Below are positions 31,101-45,081 of a stretch of DNA of 64,000 bases, piece after piece. The DNA lies in NCBI RefSeq assembly GCF_910591885.1, contig NC_063272.1, positions 2,907,924 through 2,971,923 on the forward strand, read 5' to 3'. Both the position numbers and the translations under genes were made by a program. Position 1 is the stretch's first letter; every line of letters starts with the position of its first letter. The notes beneath the pieces were generated by a model. The model saw nothing but the letters and a program-made list of their open reading frames with translations, searched no databases and was not told the origin of the DNA. This stretch comes from Bombus terrestris. Its lineage: Eukaryota > Arthropoda > Insecta > Hymenoptera > Apidae.

Positions 31101-33999
31101 TTGAAAATTCAGGCAACATAAAGAGCTTAATACGTAAAGATCGAAAGAATGATCGAAAAGTAAAATAGAATTACCTGTCTGTATTATTTATTCCCGAAAC
31201 TAATGAACTAAATAGAAAGCGAATGAAGGTGAATTTCCTTTTGAAATTTTATCTCGCATGGGCAAATTACTCTATACTTTGTAGTAGGTATACAGGAAAT
31301 TCAATTTTCATTTAAATGCAGTGCACGTAACCTCTGGTCTATCGAAAGGAGAAACCTATCTGAAGAGTTCAATTCTGCCATGTGATATTTAGACTCATTC
31401 CTCTTTCATACATTTTTTCTATATTTCCATTTTAACCTCGTTTCTCCTTTCTCCGCTACCAATAATTTCGCGTTTCTGTCTCCTCCAATGTTTCATCTGT
31501 CCACGATCTGTGCAGTGTACGGGTGTCTCGTAGAATTTGAATTTCAATGCGCCGACAATGAGTTACCTACCTGCGGCTTGGAAATTATTTTTCATCGTCC
31601 TATTCGAGAGAGTTTACGCAATAGGTAAATTTCGTTTGTTTCGATAAGTCGGTTAAATTAGAAGCGATGCATAATAAAATACGGGTAAAATGTTTCGGGC
31701 GAGAAAGACTCCGTGGAACAGCGATTAACCTTTCGCGATTGCATGTAGATTCGATGACGAACTCGAAGATTCTTTATATCGAATAACGTTTGAAGCCACC
31801 ATCTATGTTTATTTGTTAAGATTCAGATTCAAGTGATCGACCATTTCTGATTTCAAAGAGATGGCTTGGCTTTCTTATTTAGAAGTTTTACATTCGATCT
31901 TATGTACGAAGGGAACGTGAATCTTTATATTACTGCAGGGAAAGCTTGAAAGTTGGGGAAAAGGTAATTTCGTATTCTACATTCACCTTTGTTCAATTCA
32001 TTTCTATGTAAATCATTCCGCGACACAGATAATCGCAATAGAAAAGGACTGAAACTTCGATAAAAACAATGTCCCGACAATCCGATAAAAATTGTCTATG
32101 CAAAGATATTTAATGTTTTCCACGCCTTTCCTCGATATAATGTTTGTTATCTAATTTTCTATTCGTGCATTTATTCTTCAGACTCGACGAAAAGATTCGC
32201 GGACATATATACACGTGGTTTCACGAAATTCTCGGGAAACCGTCCAATTTTCCAATCGTCAGAAAGATTCAGTCATTGATATGAAAATTGGTTTTGTTCC
32301 GCTTTCGAAATTTTTCAATTCGTCGTACTCGGGTTTATGAATCCGATTGGTCTGCCCCCAACAACCTTACGACGAATCGCTCGCTAGGAGACGCCTCCAT
32401 AGATGTCGGTAGAATTCGTCCAAGTCAAAAATATCCCTGGATCGTCTACCCCCTGCGGAGCAAAACAGATTTGAAGAAAATTTTCTCCGCCCATTATCCA
32501 GCAGCGTTTCGTCTTAATGAACAGTTCAAAAGACTATTAATCAGAGGATACGCCGCACGAAATCCTTTTTACGATCCGTCTCACAGTTTGCTAACCGTCG
32601 CCAGTAACAAACTCCAATCTGTTCCACAATCAACTCTAATTTCAAGGCAATCTCCACGCTAATTTCATTTTGGCATTCTAAATCGTATCTCGAAATGGAA
32701 ATCACGTCCGAATACCCGGAAGATATAGTTCGCGGATCATCTCCGCGGGAAACATCGACTTTCTTTATTAATTCGTGATTGAGACTGATTTGTGTGGTTC
32801 GCGTGCTGTAATTCTCCGTATGTGCGTATAGCGCACGCGTGTGTGCGAGATACGTGACGGGGGAAAAAATGTGTGGGCGAATGGGAAAGACAGGGGTGGA
32901 AAAGAAATGTAGACGCCCAGTGGTTGCAAACAGTATCCGTACGTCGGTGTATTTACTGCTTCATCTACGTTGGCGGATAAGGTGAGGCAGCTTCAAATTG
33001 ATACATCACGAATTTTATTAAGTTTTCTTCTTTCTAAAATTTGTTCAAAATCGTCGACGATAGTCGTCTATTCTGTGGCACGTACGTGCCGGTGGCTGTG
33101 AAATTGCAGCAAGTCGTATACGATGGAGGACGAGAGGAAGTTTAAAAAAAAAAAAAGGATAAAAGAAACGCGACAGTTTTAGAAAAAAAGAAAAGTTGTA
33201 ATTGATAAGAAGAATTGGATTGCGAACAAGCTTGATACGGATGACTGTCTTCAACGTTGTTGGTGATGAAAGTCGCAATTAGTACGTAAGGTGCAGTTAT
33301 CGTACACAGTTTTGTGAATTTTAAACTTCCCTTCGATCGCCGCTGTATCTCGTTTTTAGACGCGTTTCGACGTTCGACGTTCGGCGTTCGAGCGCGTTAA
33401 AAAGTATTTTTCCGACACGCAATAAAACGTTTCGTAAAATATACGATCTTCTAAAGTGAGATTTACGCGTCGTACAATTTTACGAGCAGTTTGTTCGAAA
33501 ATGTGCCTCTTAAATGCTTAAATCACTTGCACTATTTTTAGAATTACTCGTATATTCTAGCTGCCGACTTACGATAATAAAAGATAATGGATTTTGTTGA
33601 AAAGACAACTGAGAAACGAACAGATTTATTCTTTTTATATCGCATATATGTATTGTAATTTTGCATCATTACATTGTTACATTCTCATCTGCTTCGATAA
33701 TGAAATTTTCTGTTCCGTACGCTTTAAAGGCTCCAAGGTATTTCGTGGTTCGATGAAACGTAGAATATAGCAGATCCATCGTGTCTTTACATTTTATCTT
33801 TTATCACTTACCTCTCACCTGCATATAATGTGGATTATAACGTTATTTTAGCATCCGCCTTTTCAGCGAAAGGTATAAAACGCGAAACTCCTCTTCGAGA
33901 TCCATCGATGTTTCCATAAAATATTTTGTATGGGGTATTACCATACACGACACTTTAAGCTTTATAAACAACGTTTTCTCACTCAGTTACATCATACGA
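28157..33999. other. Stretch without supported genes; two CpG-rich open blocks
   Basis: Mostly AT-rich. Block 29257-29850 is CpG-rich and open on both strands (plus frames 29404-29655 and 29480-29842). Block 32288-32662 has a 125-codon plus frame beginning with TTG rather than ATG. Neither shows a recognisable domain, signal peptide or membrane segment. They could be exons, untranslated sequence or remnants. The rest shows nothing recognisable. Confidence 0.4.
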
Positions 34000-34135
34000 G
34001 TTGCGCCATTGCCAAAAGTTAGGCCGACATTAATAAAATTACAAGATAAAACAGTCGTTTCGTTGCAATTTCATTCTACGTTATAACAGCCACACGTACT
34101 CCGTGTTTGATGAGTATACTCGTCACCGTTTACCT
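34000..34135 (+). repeat. Small dispersed element with TATACTCGTC palindrome (copy A)
   Basis: AAAACAGTCGTTTCGTTGC, then GTTATAACAGCC and GATGAGTATACTCGTC (34109-34124), align in order with 49442-49513. The palindrome carries one change at its left edge. No TTAA target site is clear here, so its ends are uncertain. Confidence 0.5.
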
Positions 34136-35191
34136 TTTGCGACACATTCTAGGCACACGTTTTCAAAGAGATCTGGAAGAGCTGATTAATCGTATCATAA
34201 ATTCACTTATCACTCTTTTATCGCTTTTTATCGAGCAATTATCACAATTTATTAATCACTGACAATTAGTCGGCTAAATGGTAACATGGACCGTTAGCAT
34301 GGAAACGTAGAAGCATTTCAGCGTTCGCTGCGTACACGGGATTTATGGAGAAAAATACAAGCAGAGTAGAAATGCGTTTATTGAAACAAAACTTTAATTA
34401 ACGCCCAATTAACGGAACGTTTGCTGGTATTATTCGAGCAAAGAGCGATACGTAGCGAGAAAAATTGGTAAGCTTCCATTATACGAACTCCAATTATATA
34501 AACTGTTCTCGTTTCCTGACAACTTTAGATAAATCGTCTTCCGCCGTATTTGTCGAACGCGGTTTAACATCCGCAGCGGTCTCTCTGAATCCCGTAAAAA
34601 CTGTGAAATGGAAGAAACGCATTTTGATCGTTCGCCTGTGCAACAGAACGAACGTTTCTACGTCGCTTTTGTTATTAAATGGTTTCGTAGGAAGTATTAC
34701 GTGTTTCGTAGTATAGAGCCTTTTAATACAGTGAGCCTTTTAATAGTGAAAATACGGTCAGTTGGAAAAATCTGCGTACATCTCTTGGATAGAGAAAATA
34801 TTTTCTACGTAAAGACGCAGGCAGAGAGGCGTGTGCAGTTGTTTAAGCTGTAAGCTGTTTGATAAATGTATTTTTAATATCTTTCTCGATAAATCCTCGT
34901 ACATAGAAATACTCCGAAATGCTTTCAAGTTTCTCTGCTAACGATTGATATTACATTTAGCCGACTAAAAGATTATGACGCGTCAGAACGCCTAGCGTTG
35001 CAGCGCGTGAAGTAGATGCGACAGGAACACGTTTACGCGTATACGGTAATAACTCTTAGTTAAATATCAACGTTTTCCTGACTTATCGCTCGTACGCAGA
35101 GACGAGCTCTGTCACGAAGCTGATCCTCGCTTTAAATTCTTACGTACTTCGACGATATGATTATTTAACGGGGTGTCCTGAATTAGAATGT

Positions 35192-35770
35192 TCTAAAACA
35201 GCGTCTTTTTGTGATTTTTTTTAGAAGGGAAAGAAAGAAACAAAATTATTGAATTTTGAGGTGTGGCTTTATATATATTTAACGAATACAACAAATTTTT
35301 TTTAATGTTAACAAAAGAATTATATCAGATTTCTAATCGTCTTCAGTCGGCGTGAAAGATTCACCTCGTAATTCTTGACTGAAATTTTTTCTTCTCGATG
35401 AACTAAAAAAGTTTGTCAAAAAGTTGATTTAAATAATTGTTATAGCACGTTGAAGTTTATTCTTTCTTCTTAAAAAACACATTTTTTTATTTTCCGCCTT
35501 TTTTTTTTTTTAGTCCATCGAGAAGAAAAATATATAATAATTTAATCCTTTTTTGGTTCTTCGTTTCAGTGGAGGATCACGCCGATTGAAAAATGCAGCC
35601 CATGAAATAGGCTTAGAAATAATTTTACGCTGTTATAATTTTTCTTTTACTTTAAAAAGAAATTTTTTGTATTCGTTAAATATATATAAAAATATACCTC
35701 AAAATTCAATAACTTCGTTTCTTTCTTTTCCTTCTAAAAAAAAAAATCACAAAAAGACGCTGTTTTAGAA
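35192..35770. mobile_element. 579-bp foldback (long terminal inverted repeat) element
   Basis: TTCTAAAACAGCGTC at 35192 is mirrored by GACGCTGTTTTAGAA ending at 35770. The match continues inward through AGAAGG-AAAGAAAGAAAC, TTATTGAATTTTGAGGT and TATATATTTAACGAATACAA, about 120 bp of good pairing. Weaker pairing follows (TTCTTCTCGATGAACT at about 35393 against AGTCCATCGAGAAGAA at about 35513) to a centre near 35480. A TA sits just inside each end (TTC-TA-AAACAGCG), which would fit a Tc1/mariner-type target site, but no other target duplication was found. It is non-coding, and an RNA from it would fold into a long hairpin. Confidence 0.8.
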
Positions 35771-36680
35771 GTGATTAACTTGCGATTTATCGTATATTTC
35801 ATCTGTTGAAGTAACTTCATGAAAAATTCTACATCTTTATTTATGTATATCCATGGCCTGGAGATTGCTATTACGCAGATATATTGCAAATAAGGAGCGG
35901 CGCATATTATCCTACCCTTGAATGTATATTATGTTCTGGGTTGCAAGGTCTAGGAACAAAGAAACTAATAAACAGATTTCTCTTTATGTTCCCTGTAGCC
36001 TCTAGCCAAAGCCAGAAGCTTACCTTTTTTGGTAATATTCTTTTGCCATAAATTTATGAACGTGCTCCCTATCCTTCCATTTTCTAGTAATACTAAAAGA
36101 TTAAGGATCTGAATCAGTATTGTATTATATTTATACCTTTATATTTATTTATACCTTTAATTTATACCTTATATTTATACCTTTAATCATTTCAGTATAC
36201 TTTTCTATTACAAATTCATCCACTCGTTCTTCGATCAGTCAACGTCAAACTCAACATCATTCAAAACACGAATTAAACGACGAACGAGAAACGCCAGTTC
36301 TACGAAACATAGAAAAATAGAAACATTCCGATTTTTCTGATGAAACGTTATCGTTTCGAGTCAGGTGTTTCCGCTCGATGCGTAACATTTTTTACAATTG
36401 AAAGTGAAATTGTCGAGCATCGTTGAACAAAAATTCTACGTCGCAGCATGTACGAGCAATTTCAGATAAACACAGTTTATATTTTAATCGATGAACGGAG
36501 GCTCGATCTCGAGAACGTTTGTCGAAATTAATATTTGTAATCGTGGATTTCGATAATCCGAGAATTAGCTTTTACCTGATAGAAAAGAACTTAGTGGTAA
36601 AATATTGTTTTGTCAAACGAGAGGCTGTCTTTAAGTTTCAATCATATCGGGTACTTCGATTTCTTTAGGTGACTTTGATA
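35771..36680. other. AT-rich stretch without recognisable genes
   Basis: A short tandem of ATTTATACCTTTA occurs near 36.13-36.19 kb. The 36120-36320 frame reads through it and is not supported. Nothing else was seen. Confidence 0.5.
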
Positions 36681-36684
36681 TTAA

Positions 36685-37026
36685 CCCTTTCCACTCCGAA
36701 TTTTATTTCAATTTCGTTACCAGCAACTCGCAACGCTTTTAAATTCAATTTGAAATTTACTTTAACTAAAAAAGAAGACAATTTAAATAAACAAAGGAAG
36801 AAACAAATTCATTTAAATACCAGTTTTATTCACACTATTGTCGTACCTTGTAATTTTTAAGTGTATGGTATATCTTGGAACAACTTCCAGGATGCAATCC
36901 TGGCTTTTTTTTTCGCGCGTTTCACAAAAAAAGGTGGGTCTGAAAGAATGTCTAGTGGGACTCGACAAAGGAGTTCCTGAGGTAAAAACTGATGTCGAGT
37001 CACACTCCACACAGGAATACAAAGGG
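36685..37026. mobile_element. 342-bp TTAA-flanked piggyBac-like mini-element
   Basis: The element is bounded by TTAA on both sides (36681-36684, 37027-37030). It starts CCCTTTCCACTCCGAA and ends GGAATACAAAGGG, so the terminal CCCTTT/AAAGGG are inverted repeats directly next to the target site. This is the arrangement of piggyBac elements (TTAA target, CCCT... ends). Internal sequence has CACTCC again near the right end and no transposase. It would depend on a transposase from elsewhere. A few short frames inside are not supported. Confidence 0.72.
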
Positions 37027-37030
37027 TTAA

Positions 37031-38659
37031 ATATGCCATGTATCGTTCGTGTACATACATAATTTTCTAATGTAATTTGATTAAATCCGCATGTTGCACG
37101 GTTGCACTTGATTGTCCGTGCGTTAAACCACCAAGATCAATTTACTGCCGGTATCGACATTAGTATTGACATTGCTAGTATTACGCTTGACGCTTTACGC
37201 CATCAAGATCATGAAAATCTATTTCGTCTATTTTTTCACATATGCCATGCAATTTCACTCCTTATCGATATATTTCAATTTAACTTTATTCCAACTTGAT
37301 CGTGGTGTTTGAAATTAGAGAAAAACGTAAAATAATAAACAGAAAATAATTCTAGTAGTTTCTTACAGTAATTTTCTAAAACGATGCTACGCAATTGATA
37401 AAAATATATAAAATAACGCGTAGGGCAACTGCTGTATCATTTTACCGTGTTGCTGATTTTATCGATATAGACGTAAATTCGAAATATCAAATATCTTGAC
37501 AGAATATTCGACCGGTGATCAAGCTCCTATAAACTCGATGGTATAAACTCTTGGCAAATTATATCGTAAGCATTAAAAATTTGCTATAAATCGTTCGTCG
37601 TGCCGTAAAACGTATCAGTTACAGAGCTGATAAAATTTTTCCATCGACGAACGAAATAGCCCGTTCCGTCGGGCGATACTGCGCGAACAAATCGAAGAGG
37701 ACAACAGAGTCTCATAAACAAGCGAATCTGCTAAACAAGATCTAAAATGTTAAAAACACGTCGCTGATGGCCACGAGTGGTTTACTGGATATCGAAACTT
37801 TAAACTACGTTTCTAATTCGCGAGATGCGCGGGTTACTCGTGAGATAAACGAGATATAGTGGAAACTCATTGTCTAACTCGCTACAAGTTGCAAAGAAGA
37901 AGCCACTGATCATTACTACGACGTCGTGCACTGTGCACATTGATTCGTTTGAAACGAGGTCTCTTTATTTTTAAGCGAACTCTATTTATTACCGAACCGA
38001 GGTTTCACCGATCTACGCAATTAAATTTTTGCGTTTGCACGCGAAAATTTTATCCGTCGCTCGACCCTTGACCCAGACTAGTCGACCAAACTCGCGTTTC
38101 CGCAGGGAGAGACTTACTCAAATTTCTCATCGACCGCTCAATCGACCCGTTTGTACCGTAACTACCCTTAGGTAACACGAAAACAGAAGTCCTTGTGCCC
38201 CGGAGTACCACAGCACAGCTATGTGCCTGACGATATACGCGTTAATAAGCCACGACCCATGCGCATTCTTGAACCCGATAACAGGATAGTTGCGTTCATG
38301 CGTAACATTAACATTCGTCATTTTTTCGATCAATTTACTTTATCCAATTCTATGGGATTCACGTTGCAACTATGAAAAGAATTTGCGACTGTTTAGACGG
38401 TATTTTTCTTCTTGCTATTTATTACTCTTCCACCTTTTTTTTTCTTTTTGTACGTGAAGAAATCCTCATGAACACTCCGCTGCTGCTAATAATCGGTAAC
38501 AGTAGAGTAGTGTCGGACTCTTACCGACTAAAATTTCACGATAATCATCCTACGCGTACGACAGGAGTGCTCCAGGAACCTCTCATGAATTGTCTTCAGT
38601 TGTACCCTTTTCCGTCGTCCTCTTGTTCGAGCCAATCCTAATAATTCTCCGACTGTTGA
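37031..38659. other. AT-rich stretch without supported genes
   Basis: Short overlapping frames on both strands have no recognisable features. No repeat structure was noticed apart from T-rich runs near 38.43 kb. Confidence 0.45.
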
Positions 38660-39005
38660 ATTTGATGCTAGAGAGGGGGGAGGGGGCATTGCCCCTAGCG
38701 TTATCCCCTGTTTTAGTCGTGGGTCCGTTGGGACGGCGATGAAGCGGTTCTAGGGCCGCCTGACCGCCATCCCCCTGCATGCGTTATCCTACAAGGGTGA
38801 GAGTTCTTCTTTCTCTCCCTTTCTGCTCGCTCGCAAAAGAGGCGGACAGCCTCGTATTCCTATGGTTCGCTCTCAACATCGTTTCTAGAATCGCCGAGAG
38901 TGTGTCAATCTTTCACCTATAACGTGCCGCAGGGAGTAGCTGTGTAGCTCCCACGCCGGACAAAGCTCCAGCGCGTGCTGCGCCGTGTCGCTGCCCTCCC
39001 TGCTT
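38660..39005. other. G+C-rich island of unknown origin
   Basis: About 345 bases with GAGGGGGGAGGGGGC, GTGGGTCCGTTGGGACGGCG and CCAGCGCGTGCTGCGCCGTG stand out sharply from AT-rich flanks on both sides. No conserved frame, A/B box pair, terminal repeat or target duplication was recognised. It could be part of a decayed retroelement, a promoter or an exon. Confidence 0.4.
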
Positions 39006-42000
39006 TTTCAAATTCGCGATTTAAAATTTATATTAATTTATATTATATTTAACATTTTCGCGATTCAACGTTCAAATTGAAATCTTTTTCGTTCTTCATT
39101 AAGTTAAGATTACTAGAAAATAATCGTAAATGCTGCTTTATAATCATATAATTCAAGTTAGAAGTGTGCACATACCTTACTATTATATATAGAATGAGCA
39201 AATACTGTTTACTAATATCTTCTACACGTTTCAACGATATATTCTGGACGTTTTGCTTGCGACGAAATAACGAATGCGACTGGTTTGTTGAAATAAACGA
39301 AGCCTTGTTATAATGCGTCGCTATCAATTGCGCCACAGTGGCCTCCCCTGACCACCAATAAGATAAATGGTCCATTGGGGAAAAATTTTGTCTTACATCG
39401 TCATTTTATTATTATTTTGCCATTATATGCTTGGAACAATAAAAATATTCCCGTGGCGTGCTGAGTGAAACATGTGATTTCGGCTTGTCAGTCAAAGTGT
39501 TAAGGAAATTGAGCTACTTCGTAGTAATACGTCGAACTATTTTCTTTTAATTACACAACTTCCGTTTGTGTCTTGAAGTTTCGTAATAGACCTCCGTGGC
39601 CTGTCCGTGGTCCGTTGTGTTGATACGTCTTTTGCATATTCTCACACTGAGTTTCACATCTTGTACGTCTGTACGTTGTCAGAGTTTAGGCGCAGCGATA
39701 GTACAAGTAGTTAGAGGTACGTTCGAAGGTGAAGTTCAAGTTTCAAGCTTCGAGCTTAGATGTTCAGTAGGAGAGATGCGAAGGTCGTTGGTTGAAAGAG
39801 TAGACCATGGACGTAAACCAAGGAGAAACGTAACTGAAATTCTGTGCTACCCAGGAGAGCGAGGATGATGAGAAGCGAATATAAAACAAACATAGGTTGC
39901 TGGCAAACTCGAGGGAACAATAACTCGCCTCGTTCGCGTCAATGTCGCCATTGGTACGCGGTTATTCCGCTTTTTGATCCTCGAATTGAATTAACGCGAA
40001 ATAGCAGCCGAAAGCCTTTGTGATTGACGTGACTTTGAATAACAGCGAACAACAAAAATTCGATGCGACGCTCGAGCGCGTGGCAATGGGAGCAGAGGAC
40101 GCAAGTACGTCAACAGCGGTGCAATTTAACAATTCGAATGTGGCGAAGTGCATGGAAACCTTTAATCCGAATAATAGCAAAGAAATAACTGCTGTTTCTT
40201 GCACGATTCTCGAGCGGCGTCATCGACCGTTAGCTCTATCGATAGCGTCCGTCGCGAAACAACAGTTTGCGTATTGTTCGTTGATAAAATAGCCGAGTAT
40301 CGATTATCGTTCAACCCGGCGCGGCAATCTTTGACCCGCGGCCGGCATTATTGTCCAATTATTGGAAGAATTCGAGAATCGACGCAGCTTCCTATTGGCT
40401 TTGTTCGAATTTACATCCAATTCGCGGAATTAATTGGATTCATTCCTTCAAACGTATCTTCATTTATCTTCGATGTGCGAACGAGTTTCGCAACGTGATG
40501 GAGCGTACCTTGTGCTACTTCGTTTACCCCAACAGACACAAAACAGAACGATTCTATCGATCAACGAGGATGAGGTGCCTTTATTTCTTTTTTTTTTTTT
40601 TCCTCCTCGGTTTGAGCAGAGTAAAAACAGTGCGCGTAGAGTGCGTTTTGGCACTCGGTTCGGGGATCGGCAATCCATTAACGCTTCTCTGGCTCGTGTT
40701 GTTGCAGTTGTTTGCGATTCAAAGTGATTCGAGTTATCAAGCGACGTATAGTTTGGCGGCGTAGCCTGTACAGCTCTTAACGTACCAAGCTAAGAGTTCT
40801 CATAGAAATCACCTCGAGTGCCAAGAAACAAGTTTTTTCGCCAGCAGGAGAAAACTTGATGTAGTTCAGCCTTAACATAACATCCAGATTCACGAACGAG
40901 GGAAGCGTACGGGTAGAGAGGCGTGTGTGTGTGTCGGCTGTTACTTGCAAAGGAAATTCTATTCGTCGAGATCGATGGCATAGACGAAAGCTAAGAAACG
41001 ATCGACCAATGTTTATTGAAATTTATATTCTTTTTTTTACAGAAACGACGTTGCGACACAATCTTCCAGTGTGAGTGGTAGCTTATTCGGTAAGGGAAAT
41101 CACAGTTAAATTTCATAATACGGTATTTTTATCGGTACGTAGAACGTTCTCCGGTAAAACATCAAAATTATTCAATTTTGCAATTTACAATGTTTTCTTC
41201 GCGCAAGTACCCTTCAAGTAAATTTATTAATTTACTGCAGAGATTACTCGCGTGTTTTTATTCTTCGAAAGAATTGCAAATTAAGCGTCTAACGCAATTT
41301 TACGTCGTGCATATTTATGCGCAACTGTGATACGAATTCAGAGGTTCGATAAGGAAAAAAAAGAAAAATGAAAAAATAATGTGTATTCTGTGCAACCACG
41401 GAGAAAGGAATATCCGTTGAACAACCAGTTTGTGAAATATCGATTGAATTTTTTACCGAATAACTTGCTGAAAATAACGTCAATTGTTTTAAAATTAATA
41501 AAATTTGTATTCCATGCAAAGATATTAAACCGATAGAAATGCCGATTTTATCTTGACGTTTTCCATTATTTTCAAAACAACTTTCTCAACAATTGTAGCC
41601 TGAACTTTTACGGTACACAGTTTAACCTTTATACGGTAACGCACTGTCGTAGAACGTATTTCGCGTCGTATAAGAAACAACAGAGAATAGATTTTCTGTT
41701 CGAAAACAATGAAAGAGATTTAATAAAAACAGTTTTATTATCGTGCAGGTACGAGAGACTTTTATCGTGAAAGCTATTTCACGAACATATTTACCATGGT
41801 GTACAAAACGGTGGAAAATTCAGGAGATAATTTTCACGAAAAAGAGATATATCACGTAGAAACGTATCATCGAGAAATATATATTAATTATCGTTTGTTC
41901 TAATAAATAATTAATAATTCAATTACGATACGCTTATGGTCGATTACAACTCATTCGAATACCTCGTAATGATTTAAACGAAGACGTTTAAAAGACATGC

Positions 42001-45000
42001 ATTGCTCCTTCTATCAGCTCGACCATCGTTAAGATTCTCTGAAAAAGATCATTCCGCGAGTATAAAAAATTACCTTCGTTAAGTCCACACCGTTCATCAA
42101 GTCCGTTAAGAAGTTCATCCTCCGAGGAAATGTTTAAGACAGGGGATCGAGGCAAAGCGTTCGATGAAAGGACAATTAAAGCGAACGCGTCCAATGAAAA
42201 CATATCAAATCGAATTCGTTGTTAACTAATTTCTCGAATTATCGAAAAACATCGCTTTAATTGATTTTCGAACGAAATACATCGGTTCGAGGGTTTCAGG
42301 GTTTCAATTAGATTGCCGATGTTTAGATATTTATGGAAATTCGCGTAGCATGAAAAAAAAAAAGTATACGCGAAACGTGAGAAGCGGAAAACACATTGTA
42401 GATGTGGCAATATCGATAGTGGACGAAACAAATTTTTATTTGGCTCGCATATTTTTATGGAAATTCGTAATTCCATCGATCCGAAATTTTATTAAAAAAT
42501 ATTTTTTATCGCTTCGATGAAGGTACGAATGAATTTACGCGTGAACACCCCTCTTAACGGGACCCAGAACTTGGCAGATTTGTCATCTATTTTAAAAAAC
42601 CTTCCATCGTTCGATTTGATAGGCTGTTTCCCTTTTTGATCTGGTATTAAAATATTCCCTTTGCTCAGCCTGGAAGTGATCTCCAAGTCACGGAAATAAA
42701 ACGATAAAAGAAAAACAGAGCGCAGATAAAATTTTCCACGAAACGTTGGACATGTCTTATGCCGTTAAAATTACTGAACCTGCTCGAACGAGCTGAATAG
42801 CTTTTTTCGCAGCTGTACGACAAGTTGCACATCGTTGCACGCCATTTGTCGCGATTAGCTGCCGCCGACTAATGTGGAGAATTTCGTACAAGTCGTTGAC
42901 TCGCTGCTAATTAAGAAGGCAAAGTTGCCGAGTAAGACGTCCGAATTATCTCCCTTTCTTTTTTCCCTTTTCCTATCCAAACGAAACTGACAGTATTAAA
43001 AATGAACGTTTTGGCGGCGAATAAAAAAGCTGAAACTGCGTTCCTACTAACGCGATTCTTGTCGTGATAACAAAACGCAATTACTATGCACGCCGATTTA
43101 TTTAATTTTGCTTCTCGTTGGAATTTCTGAGAGAAATTTTTAGTGATAGTGAAAGTAGCGCAGGATGACAGCTAAAACAACTTAAGGAAACTTCGACGAG
43201 TTAAAAAAAGGGCAGAAGTTTATTCTACGTCGAAGATAATACCGAGCTTAAGCGGGCTTTATCGCGATATCGTTTCACGTCAAAATATTTTTCTCAATAA
43301 CGTCAAAGTCTTACGTTCGTTTTTAAAATCCTACAATTTCGATTTTCTTAACGTCTCGGAAGATCGCAGAGGAGAAAAAGCGCGACAAGAATATTTTCAT
43401 TGACCTTTCCGCTTTGTGACCACCTTGTAATTAAACGGAAAGATTTTAATACTCCATTTATTCCATTCCTAGGATTCCTGAATTCCATTCATAGGAAATT
43501 CGAAATGGAACACGAAAAAATATTTAAAATATATAAAGTAGCGTTTTCTACAGCAATTGGTTGGTGAGGCAATTTTCAACCGAGATTCTACCTTTTTACA
43601 TTCTCCAAAATATGGATCCGCGGTTTAATTAGAATTTATTGGGAAGAATATGCAGAAACACGATGCAAGGACGAGATACAAGTTACGAAAGGATTTGCGA
43701 GTAACTTACGAGTAGCTTAGCAGCTACGATCTGTGAAATTTCAACTTAGTAAATCTTCTACACGAGGAATAGCGAGAGACAGGAATTTTGCGGAATTGGT
43801 CTTGTCGAACTTGGATTCGGCTTGGATTATTCGATAGAAAGAGTGACGATCTGTCGTGTGTAGCGGAAAAGCGTGTGAAGCTTTTCACAGAATCGTCGCA
43901 AAGGGAAACGATTATCGCGTGAATCGCTTCTCCGAGATATCGAAAGCTGCATCAGACCTGTTTCGAAGAAAAAGAATTTAACATACCGTGTCCCTTATCG
44001 ATCCGGAGCTTTCACGGGCATTTATCCGCCAACAAGAGAAAGCTTTCGCTTTCGATATTTCTATCGGGCGCGGTGTGCGTTGTCCTGGAAAGCGGCCACG
44101 AGTTTAAAGCGTCGTTGAAAGGCGTATTCGCAAGAATTGTAAAGATCAGATCGCAAGCCGAAGGCAACGGGAAGCCAATGCTGACAAATGATGTTCACCG
44201 TAATATCGTAACACGACGTATTGTACGGGATATCGACGACGTTGTGTTCGTTACCGATGTTTTCCACTTAGCTGTAATTAAACGAAAGCGAGGATGATCT
44301 GAAAGATCAACGACGACAGTCAGTGGCTCGTTCTTCAACGTTACAAGTTCTTGCGATTGTCGTTCATTTTCAAAAAACGAGATGCATAGAACAGTCGTCG
44401 CGTACGTTTTCTCTGCGTTTATGAGAAATTCGAAAACGAGTACACAGAGTGTACGAAATAATGCAGAAGCGTATAAAATATTCAAAACAGATATAAGAAA
44501 ATTTTCTACTTACAAGACAAGTTTCGAAAGATTATGAAACTTCCGAGACGCGTACAGGACATTCTTTCGCTGTCCAAAGTTGCTCTAAGGGGATGAAATT
44601 CACCTCCGAGAATCGACCTACTTTCCGATTTTCCATTATAGCTTTCAAGCCACAAGTATACATAGAAAGAAACTTTTCGGACGAGAGTTACATCTTTCGA
44701 TCAGCGCCTATCGTTCGATAAAAGTATCCGTCAATGTTACAGCAATAGCGGGAAATTTTCAGAGATAGATTTCACTCTCCGAGGGTGAATTGTGGCAGAA
44801 AATAAAAATTGCGCCATACGCATCCACGTATTCTCTGCGTGCAATTTCAAAGTTCCACAATTTGTTGAATTTACGCGTTGACGTGTGCCTGGTTAATGAA
44901 GCGCGTTTTCATTTATTTTCGTTGGAATATGTATATCGTGGTCGTTTTATACGTTCAAGAGAAATCTGAAATCATGCAGAAATGGATACAACGTGCTCAT

Positions 45001-45081
45001 AACATGTAAAAACGTATCGGATGTCGTATACGTAAACGTATAAAATATCTAAAGTAGAGTATCTGTTGCTTGTAACACCAG
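39006..45081. other. Stretch without supported genes; CpG-rich in 39.59-40.80 kb
   Basis: Between 39.59 and 40.80 kb CpG is frequent and several frames of 80-137 codons overlap on both strands. None has recognisable motifs, and their overlap argues against coding. An acceptor-like TTTTTTTACAG at about 41041 followed by CCAGT/GTGAGT about 35 bases later could mark a very small exon, but nothing confirms it. The remainder is AT-rich and featureless to my eye. Confidence 0.4.

Noticed and set aside
32288..32662. 125-codon plus frame as a gene
   Set aside because: It begins with TTG, has no recognisable domain or splice support, and is kept only as an open block in a gene-free stretch.
40351..40764. 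137-codon plus frame
   Set aside because: It overlaps other frames in all phases, contains a run of Phe from a T tract and shows no motif.
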